The notes beneath the pieces are model-generated. The model was not told the DNA's origin. It ran no database searches and saw only the letters and a list, made by a program, of their open reading frames with translations. Made by a program: the position numbers and the translations under genes. A DNA stretch of 64,000 nt. Source: an uncultured Desulfuromusa sp. (GTDB lineage Bacteria; Desulfobacterota; Desulfuromonadia; Desulfuromonadales; Geopsychrobacteraceae). The stretch lies in contig NZ_OY776574.1 of assembly GCF_963675815.1 (NCBI RefSeq), positions 1,358,001 to 1,422,000 of the forward strand. The letters are read 5' to 3'. This document shows, one piece after another, positions 16,801-24,386 of this stretch (its first letter is position 1; each line of letters begins with the position of its first letter).

Positions 16801-18393
16801 CAGCAAGGTGAAGAATTCTTCAATCAGCTTCATGATCCTGGCCTTGGCCTCGTGATATTCGGCACTATACAGCAGGTTCTGCGCCATTTTCAGATCCGGA
16901 GCCCCATTGATTGTGAATTGGCCGTCGGCATTTCTATACAGACCTTTGACTGCATTCATGGCAATATTTTCCAGACTCATCAAATCGTCAGACTTCATTT
17001 TGGCTTCTGATAATTTTTCTATCTCCCCTTCGGTGAGCCCAAGACTCTTCATCCTTTCTTCGATGCTATAAACTTCACCTTCGTGATCTGTTTTGATTTT
17101 ACCGGATGCGACATAATCCCAGTAAAAAGGAGTGAAGTTTTTAGGATGGGGGAGTTTGCCATCACGGATGGCGGAGATTTTTCGAAAGTATTGTTCGTAT
17201 ATGGGGTTTCCGGTCAGCGCATAGGTGCGGGCAAAGCGAGTTAAATCGTCTGATGATTGTTTCAGTTCAAAAGCCAGATATAATGATTTAATGTTGCTGT
17301 CATTGGCAATATCAGTGGCTTCGTGGGTTTGTGTGAGCAGAATAACGAAAACGGAGCTGGTTGCAATCAAAGCCGCGAAAATGAAGAAGATTAAAAACAG
17401 GGAGTCTCGAATGGAAAGCTGTCTGGGGCGACCTTTTACCAGCCAGGCAGCGAAAATGATGAGCGCTATGCAAACGAAAACAGCGCCGAGACTTTTGAGT
17501 AAAAATAGAGTGGTATCAAATTGTAATGACTGTGGAAAGACAAGTTTATCAGTGGCTTTTACCGGGGGCACCCACTTTTCAAAAAGAGCCTGTTTTTCAG
17601 ATTCATCAATAGCCATGAGTGCTTTGTTGATGATGGAGACCAGCTCCGGCCAGTCTTTACGGATGGAAAAAACCGGTTTAAGGACATCTTTTTCTTTCGA
17701 GAAAACATGGGCGATTGCTATCGATTGATGATAGATTTTTCGTAACTGGCCGAACTGATGCACCGGAATCATTGCAAAATCAGCTTTTCCTTCTACAACA
17801 AGCTGAAAAGCTTCTTGCTCGGAGCGCGCTTCAATGCTCTGGACGTTGCCGATCGAGTTAATGATCTTGGTGACCAAGATATTCCCACTCAGATAGGCGA
17901 TCTGTTTCCCCTGAAGGTCGGAAGCCCACTGAATACCGGCAGCTTTCTCCGGCAGGGTTGCCGCAGCATATTCCACGATATTGTAGGGAACGCTGAACTG
18001 AAAATGCTCGCGTCGGCTCTCAGCTGGGCTGGATTCAGCCAGTCCGGCAATCTCCCGACGTTGTGCCTGCTCAACAATGTCTTTCCATTGGCCGGCAACC
18101 AATTGGATGTTTGTGCCGGTCAATTTGTTGATCATCTCCAGGAGATCAACATCGTATCCTTCCAGACTTCCGTCCTTTTTTTTGTAGACAAAAGGAGCCC
18201 AGCTCTGACCTATACCGAATTGAATCACCGGGTGCTCGGCGATCCAGGCTCGTTCTTCTTCCGTTAAATTGGGGGTGTTCAGCCTTTCTGACTCAGTAGC
18301 AATCAGTTCTATATCCTGATCTGTTGCGAATGAACTCACTCCGTGAGAAACGAGTAAGAGAACAGCTGAGATCAGAACGAAGAGCTTTTTCAT
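13885..18393 (-). CDS. BvgS-like hybrid sensor kinase (SBP_bac_3 sensor, HAMP, PAS, 2 REC, Hpt)
   Basis: A 1502-residue kinase. Signal peptide about 1-23. One periplasmic solute-binding domain of the SBP_bac_3 family (about 45-275, with IQFGIGQSWAPFVYKKKDGS and GYDVDLLEMI) is followed by a TM helix. A second extracytoplasmic region lies between TMs near 340 and 560. Then come HAMP, PAS, HisKA with FLANMSHEIRTPMNAIMG, HATPase_c (GGTGLGLTICRRL), receivers with VIMDWKMPVMDG and ILMDIQMPVMDG, and Hpt with AHTLKGLAGSLGA. A further helical tail of about 70 residues ends the protein. SBP_bac_3 sensors usually bind polar amino acids or organic acids. The neighbouring TrpXYZ-type importer and aromatic operon make an amino acid signal plausible, which is inference only. 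Confidence 0.93.
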   Translation of the reverse strand: MKKLFVLISAVLLLVSHGVSSFATDQDIELIATESERLNTPNLTEEERAWIAEHPVIQFGIGQSWAPFVYKKKDGSLEGYDVDLLEMINKLTGTNIQLVAGQWKDIVEQAQRREIAGLAESSPAESRREHFQFSVPYNIVEYAAATLPEKAAGIQWASDLQGKQIAYLSGNILVTKIINSIGNVQSIEARSEQEAFQLVVEGKADFAMIPVHQFGQLRKIYHQSIAIAHVFSKEKDVLKPVFSIRKDWPELVSIINKALMAIDESEKQALFEKWVPPVKATDKLVFPQSLQFDTTLFLLKSLGAVFVCIALIIFAAWLVKGRPRQLSIRDSLFLIFFIFAALIATSSVFVILLTQTHEATDIANDSNIKSLYLAFELKQSSDDLTRFARTYALTGNPIYEQYFRKISAIRDGKLPHPKNFTPFYWDYVASGKIKTDHEGEVYSIEERMKSLGLTEGEIEKLSEAKMKSDDLMSLENIAMNAVKGLYRNADGQFTINGAPDLKMAQNLLYSAEYHEAKARIMKLIEEFFTLLKWRIADNEQHLHRRSQAIVLGIMLLIASTIVFAINVFFLLQKRIVFPLSVLAEGAQNIKKGDYSHHIDLSSKDEIGELATAFNSMSQSISEYTSKLLATIESTSDGILVVDLNMKITAFNTRFLEIWNLERELAEGGDDKPLLDAVFAQLADPETFLERIKYLYTNPEEESFDTLFLNDGQILERYSRPQRLDDQIIGRVWSFRNVTISRNAAIDLLQAKESAEAATQAKSHFLANMSHEIRTPMNAIMGMSHLALKTDLNPKQQDYLKKIDRSAKLLLGIIDEILDFSKIEAGKLNMEAIEFSLDEVLTNLSNLIVGKAEEKGLEVLFDTNSDVPLYLIGDPLRLGQILINLCSNAVKFTDKGEITVSIEVMEKTATDVFLKFSVADTGIGLTQEHISRLFQAFNQADTSTTRRFGGTGLGLTICRRLCEMMGGTIGVESKYGEGSLFWFTAKLPVSASEARKTTILKDDLIGKRALVVDDNQAARNIALGYLNTIGFRTEAAENGKEALTTLEKCDQSDPFSLVIMDWKMPVMDGLEASRRIKESKKLKNIPLVIMATAFAREEIFPQLEKIGLEGFIEKPLTASSLLDTILGVLSEDSDKADPMKKLARKEKIFAALQGAKILLVEDNKLNQQIALELLESQGADITVAENGFVAINEVQKSEFDAILMDIQMPVMDGLEATKLIRRLGNKYVQLPIIAMTANAMAGDRQKSLENGLNDYITKPVESEKLYACLSRHIMATKNISSQSGESSPDRKTLTTPDITENWLPENIPGIDFELGLKRVNGNKRLYLQLLKDFHTDFAEFSDDMKKMLNDKDHSATQRKAHTLKGLAGSLGALELQQSAENLENALNAKREDTTIESALSITCQRLQPLLTELEIALTEAAAGGDESMLAATIEDSDVASRISKLKDLLKLSDMAAEDAFADIRKVLAAWDPDGTDQLAEAIDSLDFKTADKILKQIELNIGG

Positions 18394-18770
18394 CTATATA
18401 CCCTTATTGTTGTCAAGGATAAACAAACACGGTATAGAGCAATACGACTTTTGGTCATGAATCCTGCCCATCTGATGCTGAAAAAATCTATGCTACGATG
18501 TTAGCGACCTAATATTAGAATTTTTTATGTTATAGCATTTTTCATAAAATTTGAACACTATTAATAAAGTTTTTTCATGTTCAGATTGAGGGGGCAACTG
18601 TTAGGGGTTGTGAATGGATGTACCTGATTCGTTCAGCCAGTAAAATCAGGAATGAGTTGAGACTGTTTTCGGGGGCAATATTCATCTTGTGACCACTTGG
18701 AAATCGAGGCGGTGAGGTTTTGCTTTGAGGCCTCTATCTTTACGACGCAGTTGTCACGCAGCCGGTTTTT
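18394..18770. other. Gene-free region between kinase and ABC importer genes
   Basis: This 377-bp stretch lies upstream of the kinase gene and downstream of the importer operon, all read on the minus strand. It is AT-rich around 18500-18580, as expected of a promoter region for the kinase. I see no convincing -35/-10 pair, no hairpin with a T tract, and no small gene. Confidence 0.5.
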
Positions 18771-19565
18771 CTAAACCAGCAGCATCCGGTCGGAAACAAA
18801 TTCTTCTCCGCGGACTTTGTAAAACTGTTCCAGCAGGTCTTCAACCGTCATTGTGGTTTTTTCCTGTCCTGAAACATCCAGAATAATCCGTCCTCCGTGA
18901 AGCATGATTAAGCGATTTCCCAGTTGCAGGGCCTGACGCATATTGTGGGTAACCATCAAGGCGGTCAGATGTTGGTCGATGATGAGCTGTTGTGTCAGCT
19001 TCAAAACTTGAAGGGCTGTTTTCGGATCAAGTGCGGCGGTGTGCTCATCCAGAAGGAGGATTCTGGGTTTGACCAGGGTTGCCATCAACAGAGTCAGGGC
19101 CTGACGTTGTCCGCCGGAGAGCAAGCCCACGCTGTCTTTCAGCCGATCTTCCAATCCCAGGTTCAATTGCCTCAGCTGTTTGCGGAAAAGGTCCCGATTG
19201 CGGCCTTGTACTCCACGCTTCAGGCCATGAGATTTCCCGCGTCGATTTGCCAGAGCTAAATTCTGCTCAATCGAGAGAGGTCCACAGGTTCCGAGTAATG
19301 GGTCTTGAAAGACCCGGCTGATTTGTGAAGCTCGTTTGTATTCAGGCCAGCGCGAAATATCCTGTTCGTCAACCAGAATTTGCCCGCTATCAACAGGATA
19401 ACTGCCGGCGAGACAATTCAGCAGGGTGCTTTTACCCGCTCCGTTGGAGCCTATAACGGTGATAAAATCCCCTTTTTTAACTTGCAGATCGATACCTGAG
19501 AGAGCAAGGACTTCATTCACGCTTCCGCGATGAAAAGTTTTAACCAGATTGGCAATATCAATCAT
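18771..19565 (-). CDS. ABC transporter ATPase, putative tryptophan/tyrosine importer (TrpZ-like)
   Basis: A 264-residue ATPase with Walker A GSNGAGKST, Q-loop FQDPLLGTCGPLSIEQN, signature LLSGGQRQALTL and Walker B ILLLDEHTAALDP. The residue after Glu is His rather than the usual Pro. The H-loop is MVTHNM. The ISRVFQDPLLGT segment is typical of ATPases paired with PF04392 binding proteins and PF02653-like permeases, the TrpXYZ type. It overlaps the permease gene by 4 bp. Substrate assignment rests on family association and on other aromatic amino acid genes in the window. Confidence 0.85.
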   Translation of the reverse strand: MIDIANLVKTFHRGSVNEVLALSGIDLQVKKGDFITVIGSNGAGKSTLLNCLAGSYPVDSGQILVDEQDISRWPEYKRASQISRVFQDPLLGTCGPLSIEQNLALANRRGKSHGLKRGVQGRNRDLFRKQLRQLNLGLEDRLKDSVGLLSGGQRQALTLLMATLVKPRILLLDEHTAALDPKTALQVLKLTQQLIIDQHLTALMVTHNMRQALQLGNRLIMLHGGRIILDVSGQEKTTMTVEDLLEQFYKVRGEEFVSDRMLLV

Positions 19566-20449
19566 CGATTGAACACCTTCCCGCGAAGTTTTGGCAAGGT
19601 CAACGCTGCAACCACCAACAGGGCGGTTAATAGATTCAGATCACTTGGTGTGAAAGAAAATTGCCCCAACTTCAGGCTCAGTGCCAGGGCGATGGTTAAG
19701 CGATAGATTAAAGATCCAAGCAGGGCCGCAAGGAGGGCTCTGCCGATCGTTCGGCAACCGAACAGAGTTTCGCCGACAATGACCGATGCCAGACCTGCGA
19801 CGATTGTTCCAACCCCCATATTAACATCGGCAGCTCCCTGGCTTTGACAGAGAAGGGCTCCGCTGACTGCCGCCAAGCCATTGGAGAGGCCGACGGTCAG
19901 GATTGTTATCCGGTCTGTATTGACTCCCTGGCTGGTGATCATCTGCTGGTTGACCCCGGTTGCCTGCATAGCCAGACCAAAAGCTGTATGTAAAAGCCAC
20001 AAAAGAAATAATAAGGCCAGTGCCGAGAGGGCACCAAAAAGTAACGGTGCGGCATTGAACATACCGATCCCGGCATTGGTCAGTGGCTCCAATATCGTGG
20101 TTTGACCAAGAAGAGAGATATTTGGCCGTCCCATGATCCGTAGATTGATGGAATAGAGGGCAATCATGGTGAGAATTGACGCAAGAAGATGGAGGATTCC
20201 GAATTTGGTATTGAGAATGCCGGTGACCATACCGGCGAGGAAACCGGCAAGCAGGGCAAACAGCAAGGATAAAAAAGGGTCGTAACCGGCAGTAATTGCG
20301 ACAGCAGAAACAGCTGCTCCCAGAGGGAGGCTGCCATCAACAGTCAGGTCGGGAAAATCAAGCACTCTAAAAGTCAGATAAACACCTAGAACGAGGAACC
20401 CGTAGGCGAAGCCTTGTTCAAGGGCTCCCATAAAAGCAAAATAAGTCAT
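19562..20449 (-). CDS. ABC transporter permease, putative tryptophan/tyrosine importer (TrpY-like)
   Basis: A 295-residue membrane protein with eight or more hydrophobic segments. It shows the family motifs FRVLDFPDLTVDGSLPLGAA near residue 28 and VGTIVAGLASVIVGETLFG near residue 215. It is a BPD_transp_2-type permease of the kind associated with PF04392 substrate-binding proteins. It overlaps the ATPase gene by 4 bp, and a 180-bp gap separates it from the binding protein gene upstream. Confidence 0.87.
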   Translation of the reverse strand: MTYFAFMGALEQGFAYGFLVLGVYLTFRVLDFPDLTVDGSLPLGAAVSAVAITAGYDPFLSLLFALLAGFLAGMVTGILNTKFGILHLLASILTMIALYSINLRIMGRPNISLLGQTTILEPLTNAGIGMFNAAPLLFGALSALALLFLLWLLHTAFGLAMQATGVNQQMITSQGVNTDRITILTVGLSNGLAAVSGALLCQSQGAADVNMGVGTIVAGLASVIVGETLFGCRTIGRALLAALLGSLIYRLTIALALSLKLGQFSFTPSDLNLLTALLVVAALTLPKLRGKVFNR

Positions 20450-20493
20450 CCGTTATCCAGGGAATGTGATACAGGTCGCATCTGCTGCGTTAT

Positions 20494-20555
20494 GATGCAA
20501 AACTTGACGGAGGCTAATCACGCTTCCTTTTTCTTCTTTTCGCAAGTCTTGCATC
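20494..20555. repeat. Imperfect inverted repeat between permease and binding-protein genes
   Basis: GATGCAAAACTTG (20494-20506) and CAAGTCTTGCATC (20543-20555) pair at 12 of 13 positions around a 36-nt loop. It is positioned after the binding-protein gene in the direction of transcription. A stem-loop here could protect the 3' end of the upstream message and lower permease/ATPase expression. No T tract follows, so it is probably not a full terminator. Confidence 0.4.
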
Positions 20556-20629
20556 GACACCCTTTCTCACCTGATACAATAAAAAATTTCTGTGTTTAAT
20601 ACGCCATTGTGGTGTGACTGCCCTTACAA

Positions 20630-21577
20630 TTACTCAATAATCCTGTCGGCTTTTTTCAACAGAGCTTCTGGAATATCCAGGCCCATTTTTTGGGCGGAAC
20701 CGGGATTCAGATGAATCTGGAATTCACGCAATGTTTCTACCGGCATTTCAGAGGGTTTGTCACCCTTAAGAACCCGGCTGACCATTTCACCCGTCTGGCG
20801 TCCCATTTTATAGTAGTCGACGGCGAGAGCTGCTACAGCTCCTCGGGTAACGGAGTCCGTATCTGCAGCAAAGATTGGTAGTTTGGCGTGATAGCCTATC
20901 TGGGTGGTGGCCTCAAGAGCTGAAACGACGGTGTTATCCGTTGGAATGTATACGGCATCGACTTTGCCAACCAGGCTTTTTGCCGCCTGGAAAACCCCTG
21001 CAGAATTGCTGACAGTGGCTTCTTCTACCGAGAGACCTTTTTTCTGGGCTTCTTCTTTGAGGATGCTCACCAGCGTTACGGAATTCACTTCTCCAGAGTT
21101 ATAAATGACACCAATTGTTTTTAATTCAGGCAGAAATTCCAGGATAAGATCCAATTGTCGATCGATGGGACTCATATCTGTTGTCCCGGTGATGTTTCCA
21201 CCCGGATGTTCCAGGGACTGAACGAGTCCTGCGCCAACGGGATCAGTTACTGCTGCAAAAACAATGGGAGTATCTTTGATCACCTGAGCACAAGCCTGAG
21301 CTGTCGGGGTTGCAATCCCAACAGCCACATCAGGCTGCTCACCCAGAATCTGTTTGGCAATCAGGTTGGCAGTGGCAATGTTTCCCTGGGCAATATGGTC
21401 GTGATAGTTGACGCTCAAACCTTGTGCCGCTAATTCATCTTTAACTCCCTGACGCAAAGCATCGAGAGCGGGGTGTTCAACAATCTGGTTGAAAGAAACC
21501 GTATAATCAGCAGCCAGGGATGGTAATGCCGGTAACAATAACAGCAGGCAGACGAATTGCGAGATAAAACGCTTCAT
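20630..21577 (-). CDS. ABC transporter substrate-binding protein, PF04392 family (TrpX-like)
   Basis: A 315-residue periplasmic protein with a signal peptide (FVCLLLLLPALPSLAADYTV). Family features are FNQIVEHPALDALRQGVKDE, VGIATPTAQA, TDPVGAGLV, PGGNITGTTDM and YIPTDNTVVSA, as in the ABC_sub_bind (PF04392) family. Members near T-box or Trp regulation are predicted to bind tryptophan or tyrosine. ATG 21577 is chosen because TGGAGA lies 9 nt upstream and the signal peptide starts there. A 24-residue upstream extension looks non-coding. It is the first gene of its operon. Confidence 0.88.
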   Translation of the reverse strand: MKRFISQFVCLLLLLPALPSLAADYTVSFNQIVEHPALDALRQGVKDELAAQGLSVNYHDHIAQGNIATANLIAKQILGEQPDVAVGIATPTAQACAQVIKDTPIVFAAVTDPVGAGLVQSLEHPGGNITGTTDMSPIDRQLDLILEFLPELKTIGVIYNSGEVNSVTLVSILKEEAQKKGLSVEEATVSNSAGVFQAAKSLVGKVDAVYIPTDNTVVSALEATTQIGYHAKLPIFAADTDSVTRGAVAALAVDYYKMGRQTGEMVSRVLKGDKPSEMPVETLREFQIHLNPGSAQKMGLDIPEALLKKADRIIE

Positions 21578-21788
21578 ATCATGTTCTCCATTGAGACGTT
21601 TGATTTTATGGACGATGAAAAGGAGTTTCCAGAATACAAGAGGCGACAATCTAACTCTTGGAACGATCCGAGGTCAAGAATTGACAGGTAAGACTCATTG
21701 AATCGAGAAAAAACGTCAATATGTTGATCGTGGTCTGGATTCATGTTTTAGTCTATATTCACATTTTCAATGCGAAAGGCGTAACCCC

Positions 21789-22760
21789 ATGCTCAAAATT
21801 ACAATCCTCGCCTACGATAATTGTCTGCAGTCGGGAATTGCCGGAATGCTTGATTTATTGACTCTGGCAAATTGGGAACAGAAGCGGCTGTCTCCTGATG
21901 GAAAAGCTCTTTTTTGTCAGACGAAAGTTGTTACTTTTGATGGAGAACCTGTTACCAGCTTTAATCGCCAACAGATCACTGCAAACAGCAGTTTGGCCGA
22001 GAGTGAAGATATGGATCTTATCATTGTTCCAGGTGTCATGGGGCGGCCAGATCGCCTGTTGGAGCAGAGCGAATTAGTCAAATGGATTGGCGCGCAGCAC
22101 CAGAATGAAAAAGTTGTTGCCAGCGCTTGTTCCGGCGCTTTTCTTCTTGCAGAGGCGGGGATCTTGAAAAATCGTCAGGCGACAACCCATTGGCAGCTGG
22201 CGGATCGTTTCCGGCAACGCTTTCCCAAGACAGATCTGCAAATAAATCGACTTCTTGTCGATGGTGGTGATTACCTTTGTGCTGGTGGTACGGGAGCCCA
22301 TATCGATCTGGCTCTCTACTTGATTGAAAAATATGGTTCAAAATCCTTAGCCAGAGCCTGTGCCCGGATGATGTTGATTGACACGGACCGCCGGGACCAA
22401 GCTCCTTTTATCAGGTTTAAGGGGTGCCGGGAGCATATTGACGAGCCAATTCTCAAAGTTCAGCAATGGCTGGATCGCTATTATCGGGAAAAGATTTCAG
22501 TCCGCGTGATGGCCAAGAGGTCAGGGTTGAATGAACGTACCTTCCTGCGCCGCTTCAAAAATGCGACAGGGGAAGCGCCTCTGGAGTATTTGCAAAAAAT
22601 GCGGATAGAAAAAGCCAAGCAACTTCTGACGGAAACGGGCAAGTCTTTGACCGAAATCACTCAGGCTGTGGGTTATGTTGATCTCAGCTCCTTTCGCCGT
22701 TTATTCCGTCAGGTTGTCGGCATTTCACCAACAGCATATCGACAACGATTCAAGGATTAA
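21789..22760 (+). CDS. GlxA-family transcriptional regulator (DJ-1/PfpI + AraC HTH)
   Basis: A 323-residue regulator. The N-terminal two-thirds is a DJ-1/PfpI class-I glutamine-amidotransferase-like domain with the nucleophile-elbow sequence VASACSGAFLLAEAG and TTHWQ. The C-terminal 100 residues form an AraC DNA-binding domain (SVRVMAKRSGLNERTFLRRF and LTEITQAVGYVDLSSFRRLF). Such proteins usually activate or repress nearby metabolic or transport genes, and the ligand of the GATase-like domain is generally unknown. The next gene, a CDF exporter, begins 8 bp after the stop and may be co-transcribed. Confidence 0.92.
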   Translation: MLKITILAYDNCLQSGIAGMLDLLTLANWEQKRLSPDGKALFCQTKVVTFDGEPVTSFNRQQITANSSLAESEDMDLIIVPGVMGRPDRLLEQSELVKWIGAQHQNEKVVASACSGAFLLAEAGILKNRQATTHWQLADRFRQRFPKTDLQINRLLVDGGDYLCAGGTGAHIDLALYLIEKYGSKSLARACARMMLIDTDRRDQAPFIRFKGCREHIDEPILKVQQWLDRYYREKISVRVMAKRSGLNERTFLRRFKNATGEAPLEYLQKMRIEKAKQLLTETGKSLTEITQAVGYVDLSSFRRLFRQVVGISPTAYRQRFKD

Positions 22761-22768
22761 AATTAACA

Positions 22769-23686
22769 ATGGCCTCCGGTTCTAAAAAAGTTATTTTTGC
22801 TGCCCTTGCGGGTAATTCCCTGATCGCAATAACAAAATTTATTGCAGCGACTGTGACCGGAAGCTCAGCCATGTTGTCTGAAGCTATTCACTCTCTGGTT
22901 GATACCGGCAACCAGATTCTCCTTCTCTATGGTATGAAAAAAGCGGCAAAACCTGCCGACAAGCGCTGTCCCTTTGGTTACGGCAAGGAGATCTACTTCT
23001 GGAGTTTTGTCGTTGCTATTCTGATTTTTGCTTTGGGGGGCGGTATCTCTGTTTACGAAGGGATTCATCACCTTCTCCATCCTCAACCGGCAACGAGTCC
23101 TTTAATCAACTATCTTGTCCTGACTCTGGCGATGATCTTTGAAGGGACCGCCTGGTTTTTTGCCCTGCGTGAATTCAACAAGAGCAAAGGTGGGAATGGT
23201 TATATTGATGCAATCAATCAGACCAAGGACCCTTCCATTATTGTCGTTCTGTTTGAAGATTCAGCCGCGATGCTGGGTTTGTTTGTGGCTTTTATCGGCG
23301 TGACCTTATCCCATTGGACCGGCAATGTTTATTATGATGGAACGGCATCTATTCTGATTGGTTTGATCTTGATTGGAACGGCCATCTGGTTGGCTCGTGA
23401 AACCAAAAGTTTGTTGATTGGAGAAAGTGCTGAGCCGCAAATTGAACAGGAAATTCAGAGCATGGTCCAGGACAACCCGATGGTTGAGGGGATCAATGAA
23501 ATCTTGACCATGCATATGGGACCTGATTTTATTCTCGTGACCTTAGGTGCCGATTTTATCGATAGTGCCTCCGCGAGTGACATTGAGGAACAGGTGGAGA
23601 TATTGAATCGACAGATCAAGACCAAATTTCCAAGAATCAAGCGGGTCTTTGTTGAAGCAGAAAAAATGGTAAGAAAAAAAGGATAG
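22769..23686 (+). CDS. Cation diffusion facilitator (CDF) metal exporter
   Basis: A 305-residue inner-membrane protein with about six TM helices. The first metal-binding helix has AMLSEAIHSLVDTGNQ, with CPFGYGKEIYFWSFV after it, typical of the group of CDF proteins with HxxxD metal sites. A cytoplasmic C-terminal domain follows (MVEGINEILTMHMGPDFILV). It exports divalent metals (Zn, Fe or Mn; not resolvable here) in exchange for protons. A small gap to the GlxA-type regulator suggests one transcript. Confidence 0.9.
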   Translation: MASGSKKVIFAALAGNSLIAITKFIAATVTGSSAMLSEAIHSLVDTGNQILLLYGMKKAAKPADKRCPFGYGKEIYFWSFVVAILIFALGGGISVYEGIHHLLHPQPATSPLINYLVLTLAMIFEGTAWFFALREFNKSKGGNGYIDAINQTKDPSIIVVLFEDSAAMLGLFVAFIGVTLSHWTGNVYYDGTASILIGLILIGTAIWLARETKSLLIGESAEPQIEQEIQSMVQDNPMVEGINEILTMHMGPDFILVTLGADFIDSASASDIEEQVEILNRQIKTKFPRIKRVFVEAEKMVRKKG

Positions 23687-23744
23687 CCTCGTTGTAATCA
23701 GGATGAATACAAACTTCTTGCTTAAATATGACAGGGAGATAGCT

Positions 23745-24344
23745 ATGTATGTTCTGGCCGTAAATGGAAGTCCCAGAGACGGTGGTAACACCGAAGTGCT
23801 TTTAAGGGAAGTGCTCAGCTCACTTGCTGAGTGTGATTGGCAAACCGAAATTGTGAAAGTCGGTGGTACGGCGATCCGCGGTTGTACTGCCTGCTATAAA
23901 TGTTTCGAAAACAAAGATAACCGCTGTATTGTCAGCAATGATGGTTTCAATGAGATCTACGCTAAACTGCTTCAAGCTGATGCCATGATTCTTGGTTCGC
24001 CAACCTACTTTGCTGCAGTTTCTGCGGATTTGAAAGCCCTTTTGGAACGAGCAGGTTTTGTGGCTATTGCCAACGGCAACGCTTTTTCCGGCAAGATCGG
24101 TTCGGCGGTTGTTGCGGTCAGAAGAGGCGGGGCAACCCATGCTTTTGACAGCATCAATCATATGTTTCAGATATCACGGATGATCGTTCCCGGTTCAACT
24201 TATTGGAATATGGGCATTGGCCGTGAAAAAGAAGAGGTCAAAGATGACGCGGAAGGGATGAAAAATATGCGTCATCTTGGCAAAGTCATCAATTGGCTTG
24301 GACGGTCGATCAAAAACAGTCCCGGTGATTACCCTGCAGGTTGA
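23745..24344 (+). CDS. NADPH-dependent FMN reductase / flavodoxin-like oxidoreductase
   Basis: A 199-residue flavodoxin-fold protein. The phosphate-binding loop NGSPRDGGNTEVLL is at residues 5-18. CTACYKCFENKDNRC follows near residue 47, a cysteine pattern typical of the iron-sulfur flavoprotein-like NAD(P)H:FMN reductase group. GSPTYFAAVSADLKALLERAG is the flavin-contacting loop (split here as GSPTYFAAVSAD and LKALLERAG). ATG 23745 is chosen because GGGAG lies 7 nt before it and the flavin loop then falls at the usual place. It could supply reduced flavin or act on quinones or metals; the substrate is not visible. Confidence 0.88.
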   Translation: MYVLAVNGSPRDGGNTEVLLREVLSSLAECDWQTEIVKVGGTAIRGCTACYKCFENKDNRCIVSNDGFNEIYAKLLQADAMILGSPTYFAAVSADLKALLERAGFVAIANGNAFSGKIGSAVVAVRRGGATHAFDSINHMFQISRMIVPGSTYWNMGIGREKEEVKDDAEGMKNMRHLGKVINWLGRSIKNSPGDYPAG

Positions 24345-24386
24345 AACCGGAGCTGATGAATATTGATGCTGATGCTTGCGCTCTCA

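Noticed and set aside
24345..24386. Possible terminator between the flavin reductase and ModF-like genes
   Set aside because: Only weak repeats of GATG/TGATGC type are present; there is no stable stem with a T tract.
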